Below, one piece after another: positions 6,654 through 12,271 of a stretch of 12,271 bases of DNA (position 1 is its first letter; every line of letters starts with the position of its first letter). Origin of the DNA: CAYVHB01 sp964450865 (GTDB lineage Bacteria > Bacillota > Clostridia > Saccharofermentanales > UBA5734); contig CAYVHB010000056.1 of assembly GCA_964450865.1 (NCBI GenBank), positions 1 to 12,271 on the forward strand, given 5' to 3'. The notes under the pieces were generated by a model. That model saw only the letters and a list, made by a program, of their open reading frames with translations, searched no databases and was not told the DNA's origin. Position numbers and translations under genes: made by a program.

Positions 6654-7915
6654 CAGGCGGCAGGATTATCGAGGATCCCCATGAACAGCGGCACATTGCT
6701 CTGGGTGTCCAGGATGCCGAATAAGAAGGGCCGGTCAAAGTTCAGCTGGATATTGACGGGCGGCATGCTGGTCACGCCGACTTCGACGCCGGTAACGGCT
6801 GCAGCTTCCGTACCCTTCTCATCAACTTTGCAGTAGGTCTTGTGGAAGACCTGGTTGATGTAGAGATTCTTGGCCCGGCTGGGCTGCATCAGGGAGAAAT
6901 CGGCCTGGCCGGGAGCAAATGCGACGCCCATGCCCAGTGCGGTCAGCTCATCGGCCAGCTTGTCCTCGTAGCGCAGCTCGAATTTAGGCAAAGCAAGGTC
7001 GAGTTCAGTTGCTTTGGCACTGGCCAGCAGGGATGCCAGGTCCTGGCCGCTGAGTGCGGCTGTCATGGCCGGTGCTGTTTCCGTGTCAGCTGGCAGAATC
7101 GCAAAGAAGGCAAAACGTTCGTCGACATAAGGCAGCATGACGCCACGCCGTCCGTTCATGTCGATGTACTGGAAACTTCCCTGTTTGGCCATGAATTTGG
7201 TCGTGACCGTGCCGCTGCTGGCCCGGAATTCCCGGTCACCGGTCTTGTTCGCTTCGAAAGGATTCTTCCAGTCTGATTTGAAGTAAATGGCATTCAGCAG
7301 GTACATGATCACATTGTCATCGATTTTATCGATGATCTTGTCAATCTTGCCGGCAGTCTGGTCTTTGACCCACTGATTGATCGTCGTGACGGCTTCCGGC
7401 TTGCTGAAGTCAAGGGTCCGGGCACCGGCATTGAAGAAATCGGCATTAGTCTGCAAGAACTTGGCATCGATATTGAAGCCGCTGCGATACCAGATGGAAT
7501 TGGCTATCGACAGACGTGTTTTGTCACTGGTTGTATTAAGCAGCGTGATCCAGTCACGACTGGCCTGGTTGATTGTATCAGCCGAGAGTCCCTGGCTGGC
7601 CAGGGCGGTGAGCATATCGGCCCGGGTCTGGCCATCTGAGCCATTGAGTGTCATGGCCAGGGCCAGGTAAATCGAGGCGGGTGAAACAAACAGATTGCCG
7701 GGTTTGCTGGCGGTGCCGACTGCTGTCTGGAAAAATTTCCAGGAAAAATCACGGACCGCCTGCGTGTAAGCGGGATCAGGGGGATTGGGATTGGCTGGCC
7801 ACTCGGCCGCTTTAACATTGGCCATCAGATTGGCCGGGGTAGTACCGGTGCAGGCAGTCAGGGTCAGGGCCAGGCATAGCAGAGAAACGAGAGCAAGGAA
7901 CCAGCGAGTTTTCAT
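6653..7915 (-). CDS. Secreted lipoprotein serpin (first in tandem pair)
   Basis: A 420-residue serpin, clearly paralogous to its downstream neighbour. The signal peptide ends at lipobox LTAC (19-22), predicting a lipid-anchored Cys22. It lacks the Thr/Pro-rich linker of the other copy. The fold appears complete: ‘NLFVSPASIYLALAMTLNG’ near the N-terminus, ‘NAIYFKSDWKNPF’ mid-protein, and the signature NFDRPFLFGI at the end. The hinge is GTEAAAVTG (368-376), and standard numbering gives P1-P1' at Thr382-Ser383 followed by MPPV. The loop beyond the hinge differs strongly from the neighbour while its length is the same, suggesting different protease targets. The start at 7915 is well supported: the signal peptide begins there and AAGGAGGT lies seven bases upstream. 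It is transcribed leftward, divergent from the small-protein gene at 8368. Confidence 0.96.
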   Translation of the reverse strand: MKTRWFLALVSLLCLALTLTACTGTTPANLMANVKAAEWPANPNPPDPAYTQAVRDFSWKFFQTAVGTASKPGNLFVSPASIYLALAMTLNGSDGQTRADMLTALASQGLSADTINQASRDWITLLNTTSDKTRLSIANSIWYRSGFNIDAKFLQTNADFFNAGARTLDFSKPEAVTTINQWVKDQTAGKIDKIIDKIDDNVIMYLLNAIYFKSDWKNPFEANKTGDREFRASSGTVTTKFMAKQGSFQYIDMNGRRGVMLPYVDERFAFFAILPADTETAPAMTAALSGQDLASLLASAKATELDLALPKFELRYEDKLADELTALGMGVAFAPGQADFSLMQPSRAKNLYINQVFHKTYCKVDEKGTEAAAVTGVEVGVTSMPPVNIQLNFDRPFLFGILDTQSNVPLFMGILDNPAA

Positions 7916-7922
7916 TTTGAAT

Positions 7923-7930
7923 ACCTCCTT
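7923..7930 (-). promoter_or_regulatory. Consensus ribosome binding site of first serpin
   Basis: AAGGAGGT on the minus strand, seven bases before the ATG at 7915. It decides the start against an in-frame extension to 8062. Confidence 0.9.
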
Positions 7931-7988
7931 GGTGGCAGCGCGTCTGGTGAAAGGGCAATGTACCAGGGTTGGCTGGTCATGTGACGGC

Positions 7989-8037
7989 CTTGCTTCGCTC
8001 TGACGACTGGCCGGATCAGCCGTGTGAGCGAAGCAAG
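7989..8037. repeat. Perfect 12-base inverted repeat upstream of serpin
   Basis: CTTGCTTCGCTC (7989-8000) and its exact complement GAGCGAAGCAAG (8026-8037) enclose 25 bases that can themselves pair partly through GGC/GCC. It lies 74 bases upstream of the serpin start. No T run flanks it. It may be an operator or a leader hairpin in the serpin mRNA. Confidence 0.6.
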
Positions 8038-8143
8038 CGGGCCCGTCCGGCTGCATGTCCATGATTCTGAACCGTCCGGCTTTTTGTTGCTGTATGGCTA
8101 TTCAGACGGATTATGGCAGCAAAAGGTTCCCGGTTGCAGTTCA

Positions 8144-8197
8144 CCAGGCTGCAGTTTGTAACTTGAGTTTGCAGCCGGGCTGCAGCTGCCGGCCTGG
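8144..8197. repeat. Nested inverted repeats
   Basis: Outer arms CCAGGC (8144-8149) and GCCTGG (8192-8197), with a second pairing GCAG (8151-8154) to CTGC (8186-8189). An alternative, competing pairing is GGCTGCA (8147-8153) with TGCAGCC (8170-8176). Two mutually exclusive folds are therefore possible in RNA from this segment. Confidence 0.4.
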
Positions 8198-8290
8198 TCT
8201 GGACGTTTCGTTTGCTGCATGCGGATGATGATAAGATCACAGGAACAGAAAACAAATAATCGCAAAATGCGAAATTTATGATTAATAACA

Positions 8291-8320
8291 TTTCCGCTTT
8301 GCGACTTGCTGTGCTATAAT
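8291..8320 (+). promoter_or_regulatory. Extended -10 promoter of the small-protein gene
   Basis: A perfect TATAAT at 8315-8320 is preceded by TG one base upstream (TGC-TATAAT), the extended -10 form. The best -35 is the weak TTTCCG (8291-8296) at 18-base spacing. Transcription would begin near 8327, about 40 bases before the ATG at 8368. Confidence 0.65.
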
Positions 8321-8367
8321 TGAAAAATGTGTAAGAAAATTCGCACCTGTGCGGTGAGGTGGATGAC

Positions 8368-8574
8368 ATGAAGTATTCGAACGATTTTTGGGTCATTTAT
8401 GATAAAGCACAAAATAATCTGCATCAGGATACCGAATATACCCGGCTGGATGCCGAGCTGGCCGTATTGGCTCAGTCGATTGAAGATTCGGCAACCCTGG
8501 ATAAACTGATGCAGATTCTCGATATGCAGTCGACGATGCTGGCCCACGAAATCTGGAAAACCAGATCGCTGTGA
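8368..8574 (+). CDS. Small acidic helical protein, unknown function
   Basis: A 68-residue protein I do not recognise. It is predicted to be largely helical, with heptad-like hydrophobic spacing (LDAELAVLAQSIED and LDKLMQILDMQ), no cysteine, no signal peptide and no membrane segment. This suggests a small cytosolic protein that pairs or binds a partner. I chose ATG at 8368 because GAGGTGG (8356-8362) lies five bases upstream; a GTG at 8359 is in frame but lies inside that site. The gene has its own extended -10 promoter and a small inverted repeat CGCAC-CT-GTGCG (8342-8353) just before the ribosome binding site. It ends 67 bases before the Fur/PerR-like gene, which appears to have a separate promoter. 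Confidence 0.7.
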   Translation: MKYSNDFWVIYDKAQNNLHQDTEYTRLDAELAVLAQSIEDSATLDKLMQILDMQSTMLAHEIWKTRSL

Positions 8575-8581
8575 TTGGCAA

Positions 8582-8610
8582 TTGACAGCCTGCGCAGCAA
8601 TGTGTAAGCT
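8582..8610 (+). promoter_or_regulatory. Promoter of the Fur/PerR-like operon
   Basis: A consensus -35 TTGACA at 8582-8587 is followed after 17 bases by TAAGCT (8605-8610), a weak -10. The predicted start of transcription (about 8617) falls inside the palindrome at 8612-8632, the arrangement expected for a repressor-controlled promoter. Confidence 0.6.
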
Positions 8611-8611
8611 T

Positions 8612-8632
8612 TTCTTATCATGATGATAAGAA
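8612..8632. promoter_or_regulatory. Perfect 21-base palindrome, likely Fur/PerR-type operator
   Basis: The half-site TTCTTATCAT (8612-8621) is mirrored exactly around a single central G (8622) to ATGATAAGAA (8623-8632). Its inner 15 bases are of the 7-1-7 type used by this family. They differ from the Bacillus PerR box (TTATAATNATTATAA) at one symmetric position per arm. The site lies between the -10 region and the repressor's start codon and would cover both the transcription start and the area of the ribosome binding site, so autorepression is likely. Confidence 0.8.
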
Positions 8633-8641
8633 GTGGGTTTT

Positions 8642-9103
8642 ATGGCTTTGCGCCGCAATACAACACAGCGTCAGCTTGTTCTTGCTACGATTCGCAATAA
8701 CGGGCATTTGTCGGCGATGGACATTCACCTGATGATCCGGCAGTCCAATCCGGAGGTCAGCCTGGCTACTGTTTATCGCAATCTGGGTATTCTTCTGGAA
8801 ACAGGCCAGATCAGGATGGTCGGTGGCCTGATGCAGCATGAGTTGTACGATGCTCGCCTGGATGCCCATGCACATTTTTTCTGCCAGACATGTGGCCAGA
8901 TCATGGATGTTGAGGACGGGATCGATCCCGCGGCTTTGGCGCGCCTGCAACAGCAGGGTTATCTGGTCCGGGAGAGTCGGGCGAACTATTATGGTCAGTG
9001 TAAGAATTGCCTGGTCAGGGCCTTGAACCCGGCCGGCCATCTGGCCGGTTCTGGAGAAGGCGCCTGGCTGAATGGTACAGATGAAGGGGAGGTAGCCCGA
9101 TGA
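8642..9103 (+). CDS. Fur-family regulator, PerR-like metal/peroxide sensor
   Basis: A 153-residue metal-dependent repressor. The N-terminal winged helix carries the recognition helix LATVYRNL (41-48). The C-terminal part has two structural-zinc CxxC pairs, Cys81/Cys84 and Cys120/Cys123. The regulatory metal site by alignment is His22, Asp70, His76, His78 and Asp89. The Asp-type ligands match PerR (Asp85 and Asp104 in Bacillus) rather than the Glu ligands typical of Fur, suggesting peroxide sensing. However, Arg46 stands where Bacillus PerR has Asn and Fur usually has Arg, so DNA preference may differ. ATG at 8642 is preferred over GTG at 8633, which directly abuts the operator. About 20-25 extra residues follow the second CxxC. 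It overlaps the next gene by four bases. Confidence 0.9.
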   Translation: MALRRNTTQRQLVLATIRNNGHLSAMDIHLMIRQSNPEVSLATVYRNLGILLETGQIRMVGGLMQHELYDARLDAHAHFFCQTCGQIMDVEDGIDPAALARLQQQGYLVRESRANYYGQCKNCLVRALNPAGHLAGSGEGAWLNGTDEGEVAR

Positions 9104-9594
9104 TTATTACCAGTTCCGGTATCAAGGATGGTTGGATTGACGACAAATATGGCAAATACAGCAAGCATATCCGCCATGGTGTACCCACCTTTTCGCTGCC
9201 CCTGGAGATTCACGGCGCACCGTCCGGGACCGTGACATTTGCCCTCGTTCTGGAAGACAAGGATGCGATTCCTGTCTGTGGTTTCAGCTGGATCCATTGG
9301 GTGGTCGCCAATCTGACACGGACCAGCCTGGCCGAAAACGAAAGTGCCACGGCCACGGATTTTGTACAGGGGACAACCAGTTTCCACGGCAAGCTGGGCA
9401 ATCTGGATCGCCTGTCGGCCAGCTGCTACGGCGGGATGGGGCCACCGGATGCCCCTCATATGTATGAGCTGCACGTTTTTGCCCTTGATTGCCGGCTGGA
9501 TCTGAAAAAGGGCTTCTATATGAACGAATTATACAAGGCTATGAATGGTCACATTCTCGCCCAGGCTACTTTGCCAGGATATTACCGGAACTGA
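9100..9594 (+). CDS. PEBP-family protein (YbhB/YbcL type)
   Basis: A 164-residue phosphatidylethanolamine-binding-protein family member (COG1881). The conserved ligand pocket is visible: EDKDA (52-56), HW (66-67), and CYGGMGPPDAPH (109-120) leading into YELHVFALD (122-130). It has no signal peptide, so it is probably cytosolic. Bacterial members have no firmly established reaction; the family binds anionic ligands and modulates kinases in eukaryotes. The start overlaps the repressor stop as ATGA, with GGGGAGGT upstream (about 9086-9093), implying translational coupling and shared regulation by the repressor. Confidence 0.93.
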   Translation: MIITSSGIKDGWIDDKYGKYSKHIRHGVPTFSLPLEIHGAPSGTVTFALVLEDKDAIPVCGFSWIHWVVANLTRTSLAENESATATDFVQGTTSFHGKLGNLDRLSASCYGGMGPPDAPHMYELHVFALDCRLDLKKGFYMNELYKAMNGHILAQATLPGYYRN

Positions 9595-9625
9595 AACGGC
9601 TCTTGCTGCCGGAAAAAGGCGTATC

Positions 9626-10933
9626 ATGGGAATGGATTTCAAGCCTGCGTCTCAATCCCGGACCGCTGCCTCACCGTCTAACGTTACAGTTCCGGATCCC
9701 GGTCCTGCTTCATTGCGAGCTGGTGAGCCTGGATCGCCATCCGGTCCGGTCCGGCCGTCATGTATTCTGGTGGTCGAAGACGTTGATATCAACCGGGAGA
9801 TCATTCATGGCTTGCTTAGACAATGGGGACTGGCATTTCATGATGCTGCTGATGGCCTGACGGCCGTGGCTTGTGCTGCGACCGGTCTATACAACCTGAT
9901 TCTGATGGATATTCAGCTGCCGGAGCTCGACGGTTTGAAAGCCACCCGCCGGATTCGCCAGCTGGCTGATCCGATGTGTTCCAGTGTACCGGTCCTGGCC
10001 ATCACCGCCAATGCCGGACCGCAGGATATCAGCCGCTTCCTGGATGCCGGCATGAATGATTTCATCTTCAAGCCAATTGACGCTAATAAATTGTACAGGG
10101 CGCTTGCCCGCTGGCTGCCGGATCTGTCAAGACAGCTGCGGGAATATAATGGATCTGGCCCCGACTCTGTTGTCTCCACCGTTGCGGCCGATTCAGGGGG
10201 CCCGCAAAACCTGCCCGCAAGCAAGTTGGCCACTTCTATGACGCCGGTACAGGATCAGCTTTCGCCGACGTGTGAAGATCCGGCAGGCCGCTGGCTGGTC
10301 TTTGACCCCCCCAGTGGCCTGATTCTGGTCCAGGATAATATCTCCCTTTACCATGATCTCTTACGCATTTTTCTTGATCAGTTTGAGTACTTGGCCGAAC
10401 GGATTGAACTGGATTGTCAGCTGCCTGATGCCCGTGCCTTGCGGCAGCTTTTGCAGGCTGTACAAAAATCTGCCGCCTTTCTCGGCAGTCCATTGCTGGC
10501 CGGGCAAGTTGCCGACTGGCTGAATCGCAAGGATGATTCCATGACCTGGCCTCTTTCAGCCGAAAGCCGCATCGGACTGGCCCGGCTGCTCATCACCCAT
10601 CGCCGCCTGCTCCTGGCTATCCGCGCCTATCTGAATCGCAATTTGCAGCGTCAGGGCCTTTCTCAGGTATCACAACCTGGTGAGGTTCACGAGCTGCTGC
10701 TATCTTTGTGCCGGATCATGCCCTATGTGCAATGGCATGACCCTGTGCAGAGCCGTGAGCTGCTTGCCGAGCCGCTGCGGAAACGCTGGCCGCCTGCTAT
10801 TGCCTCACAGCTTGACGCCATCAGTTATTTTCTGGCACACTATGAATATAATAAGGTGATCCAAATCATAGATGGGCTCATGGCATCGCTCGTGGACACG
10901 GAGGATTTATGCAATCCAATGAAGTCATCCTGA
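9626..10933 (+). CDS. Response regulator with degenerate HPt domain (REC-pseudoHPt-tail)
   Basis: A 435-residue protein. After a Pro/Ser-rich N-terminus (1-43) comes a complete REC domain (about 44-165) with Glu51/Asp52, phosphoacceptor Asp95 (ILMDI) and Lys149 (FKPI). A Ser/Pro-rich linker leads to an HPt-like helical domain (about 230-305) and a helical tail (about 350-425). Aligned without gaps over 47 residues to the HPt of the hybrid kinase at 42-3497, the phosphoacceptor His is replaced by Gln277, and the following Lys-Gly by Gln-Lys, so this HPt should not carry phosphate. There is no DNA-binding domain. I chose ATG at 9626 because AAAAAGG (9613-9619) precedes it by six bases; ATG at 9632 is also possible, and the longer frame from 9545 would overlap the PEBP gene. 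It overlaps the HD-GYP gene by 25 bases, suggesting coupled synthesis. Confidence 0.85.
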   Translation: MGMDFKPASQSRTAASPSNVTVPDPGPASLRAGEPGSPSGPVRPSCILVVEDVDINREIIHGLLRQWGLAFHDAADGLTAVACAATGLYNLILMDIQLPELDGLKATRRIRQLADPMCSSVPVLAITANAGPQDISRFLDAGMNDFIFKPIDANKLYRALARWLPDLSRQLREYNGSGPDSVVSTVAADSGGPQNLPASKLATSMTPVQDQLSPTCEDPAGRWLVFDPPSGLILVQDNISLYHDLLRIFLDQFEYLAERIELDCQLPDARALRQLLQAVQKSAAFLGSPLLAGQVADWLNRKDDSMTWPLSAESRIGLARLLITHRRLLLAIRAYLNRNLQRQGLSQVSQPGEVHELLLSLCRIMPYVQWHDPVQSRELLAEPLRKRWPPAIASQLDAISYFLAHYEYNKVIQIIDGLMASLVDTEDLCNPMKSS

Positions 10934-11985
10934 TCGTCGAAGACAATACGCTGAATATTGACCTGCTGGTTCATACCCTGTCACCGGATTACCAGATCCG
11001 CGTAACCACGGATGGTGCCACGACTTTGCAGAATATTGATCGACTGATGCCGGACCTGATCCTGCTCGACGTGATGTTGCCAGATATCGATGGCTTTGAA
11101 GTGTGCCGGCAGCTGAAAGCCAGGATTTCATCACGGGACATTCCGGTTATTTTCCTGACTGCGCTGACTGACAAGGCAGATGAGGCCATCGGCCTGGCGG
11201 CCGGTGCCAATGATTTTATTGCCAAGCCATTCAATGCCGATCTGCTGAAAGCGCGGGTCCGCATTCATCTCGAGCTCAAGGCGCACCGGGATCGCCTTGA
11301 CAAACTGGTTAATGAACGCACAGCCGAGCTGGAGAAGACCAAGGAAGCGGTCATTGCCAGTCTGGCCATCTTGTCTGAATATCGAGATTATGAGACAGGC
11401 AAGCATATTCAGCGCACGCGCGCTTATGTGCGCTGCCTGGCTAAAGCGGTCTTGCCGCTTAATGGCGTTTCTGCCGATGATGCCATGATTGAGCTGATCA
11501 GCCAGTCCGCCCAGTTGCATGATATTGGCAAAGTTGGCGTTCCCGATGCCATTCTGCTCAAGCCCGGCCGCCTGTCCCCGGAGGAATTCCTGGTCATCAA
11601 GCGGCATACCATCATTGGTGGCGAGGTCATCCGGCGGACCGAAGAAATCCTCGGTACAAATACTTTCCTGCGGTTTGCCCGGGAAATTGCCGAATGCCAT
11701 CATGAGCGATGGGACGGTACCGGTTATCCCTATGGATTGCGTGATCAGGAAATTCCGGTCAGCGCCCAGCTGATGGCTGTTGTTGACGTCTATGATGCCC
11801 TGACCAGCATCCGGCCTTACAAGAAAGCCTTTTCGCATGAGCAGGCGGTAAGGATTATCCTGGAAGGCGACGACCGCACCCGGCCTGAGCACTTTTCTCC
11901 AGCGATGCTCGAAGCATTTCGCCAGTGCCAGAATGAATTCATGCGGATTAATGAGCTGTTCAATGATATACCCAGTCATTTTTGA
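10909..11985 (+). CDS. REC-HD-GYP response regulator, probable cyclic-di-GMP phosphodiesterase
   Basis: A 358-residue RpfG-type protein. The REC domain (1-122) has Glu11/Asp12, phosphoacceptor Asp54 (LLDVM) and Lys106 (AKPF). A coiled-coil connector (122-147) leads to an HD-GYP domain (about 148-350). Its motifs are intact: His166 in the first helix, HDIGKVG with His204/Asp205, His233, HHE at 264-266, the GYP loop (GTGYP, 270-274), and DVYDALTSIRPYK (293-305). HD-GYP enzymes hydrolyse cyclic-di-GMP to pGpG or GMP in the cytosol, some acting on other cyclic dinucleotides. GGAGG sits four bases before the ATG. It is the last gene of the repressor-led cluster and is followed by an intrinsic terminator. 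Phosphorylation of Asp54 probably switches activity, with phosphate perhaps arriving from the HPt of the upstream hybrid kinase (inference). Confidence 0.94.
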   Translation: MQSNEVILIVEDNTLNIDLLVHTLSPDYQIRVTTDGATTLQNIDRLMPDLILLDVMLPDIDGFEVCRQLKARISSRDIPVIFLTALTDKADEAIGLAAGANDFIAKPFNADLLKARVRIHLELKAHRDRLDKLVNERTAELEKTKEAVIASLAILSEYRDYETGKHIQRTRAYVRCLAKAVLPLNGVSADDAMIELISQSAQLHDIGKVGVPDAILLKPGRLSPEEFLVIKRHTIIGGEVIRRTEEILGTNTFLRFAREIAECHHERWDGTGYPYGLRDQEIPVSAQLMAVVDVYDALTSIRPYKKAFSHEQAVRIILEGDDRTRPEHFSPAMLEAFRQCQNEFMRINELFNDIPSHF

Positions 11986-12070
11986 TTTATCATGCTATTG
12001 ATTGATTGTTAATTTCCTGACTTATTACCTGATGATTGTTTAAGCAATATATAGTATCGTGAGAAAATTC

Positions 12071-12101
12071 AGGCAAGTATTTTGTCTGCTTGCTTTTTTT
12101 T
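12071..12101 (+). terminator. Intrinsic terminator of the PerR-like/HD-GYP cluster
   Basis: Stem AGGCAAG (12071-12077) pairs with CTTGCTT (12089-12095), one G-T pair included, with an 11-base loop and a run of T at 12094-12100 followed by more T-rich sequence. It lies about 86 bases after the HD-GYP stop. Confidence 0.8.
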
Positions 12102-12215
12102 ATTCTTTATTTATGATTTATTAAGGGTTCATTTATATAGTCCGGTTTAAATTGATGAATAGTGCATCAAACCATCCGTTTTTTTTCGTCATTTGAATAT
12201 ATTGAGGTTAGAATA

Positions 12216-12271
12216 ATGGTTCGGGTGTCAAAAGTCACGTTGCGGGGCAGATATGATAAAATACCTATGAT
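12216..12271 (+). CDS. Possible 5' end of a gene cut by the window edge
   Basis: An ATG at 12216 preceded by TGAGG (12203-12207) opens a frame of 18 codons that stays open to the end (starting MVRVSKVTLRGRYDK). Nothing more can be said from so short a piece. An alternative is that this stretch is a promoter region, because TGATAAAAT (extended -10) occurs at 12254-12262. Confidence 0.3.
   Translation, partial: MVRVSKVTLRGRYDKIPM

Larger units (their letters stand above)
7931..8290. other. Structure-rich non-coding region between divergent genes
   Basis: No credible gene is seen here. The region holds two inverted repeats (7989-8037 and 8144-8197), a ten-base direct repeat CCGTCCGGCT (8043-8052 and 8072-8081), and a small inverted repeat TCGCA-AAA-TGCGA (8260-8272). 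The left part is GC-rich and is probably the leader of the serpin transcript. The right part (from about 8225) is AT-rich and likely holds the promoter region of the small gene. I could not assign a convincing serpin promoter; CATAAT on the minus strand at 8110-8115 is a weak -10 candidate without a good -35. Confidence 0.6.

Noticed and set aside
7916..8062. In-frame 49-codon N-terminal extension of the first serpin
   Set aside because: The lipoprotein signal peptide begins at 7915 with a consensus ribosome binding site seven bases before it; the extension is not signal-like and contains the inverted repeat.
7916..8367. Cyclic-di-GMP riboswitch or other known riboswitch upstream of nearby genes
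   Set aside because: The conserved GEMM-type sequence blocks were not found by eye here or before the HD-GYP gene.
9545..9625. Longer start for the REC-pseudoHPt gene
   Set aside because: It would overlap the PEBP coding sequence by 50 bases and lacks a ribosome binding site there; ATG 9626 has AAAAAGG at good distance.
11131..11979. Minus-strand 282-codon open frame
   Set aside because: It is antisense to the HD-GYP gene with intact catalytic motifs; the long opposite frame reflects codon bias.
12254..12262. Extended -10 TGATAAAAT near the window end as a promoter
   Set aside because: No convincing -35 is present and it lies inside a possible coding start; the downstream sequence needed to decide is missing.

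Overview
The window looks like a chromosomal segment of a moderately GC-rich anaerobic Firmicute, most likely a clostridial lineage. This is an inference from AAGGAGG-type ribosome binding sites, a LytTR response regulator, a Fur/PerR-type repressor with its own AT-rich operator, and secreted lipoprotein serpins of the kind known from gut and digester Clostridia. All stops used are TAA or TGA and the code looks standard. No rRNA, tRNA, CRISPR array, transposase or phage gene was seen.

Layout: (1) 42-3497, a very large soluble hybrid histidine kinase (PAS-GAF-HisKA-HATPase-REC-REC-HPt, an Ala/Pro minisatellite linker, and a helical tail). (2) 3702-5044, a LytTR response regulator followed by a multi-pass membrane protein. 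(3) 5207-7915, on the minus strand, two tandem paralogous lipoprotein serpins convergent with block 2; the second-transcribed one has a strong GC hairpin in its leader. (4) 7916-8367, a structure-rich intergenic region between the divergent serpins and a small acidic protein gene (8368-8574). (5) 8642-11985, a compact cluster: Fur/PerR-like repressor, PEBP-family protein (4-base overlap), REC protein with a degenerate HPt domain (31-base gap), and REC-HD-GYP protein (25-base overlap). An intrinsic terminator follows at 12071-12101. (6) An AT-rich end with a possible start of another gene.

How the parts may work together: the cluster in block 5 has the layout of one transcription unit. It begins at a consensus -35 box and a perfect 21-base palindrome that ends 9 bases before the repressor start, so the repressor probably controls itself and, through it, the phosphorelay and cyclic-dinucleotide genes downstream. 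The hybrid kinase of block 1 carries the same REC-HPt-tail arrangement as the third gene of the cluster, but with an intact phosphoacceptor histidine. The cluster protein has Gln at that position. This suggests a duplication in which the stand-alone copy lost phosphotransfer ability and became an adaptor, decoy or regulator. That link is inferred. The serpins appear to be a separate surface-defence or protease-control module.
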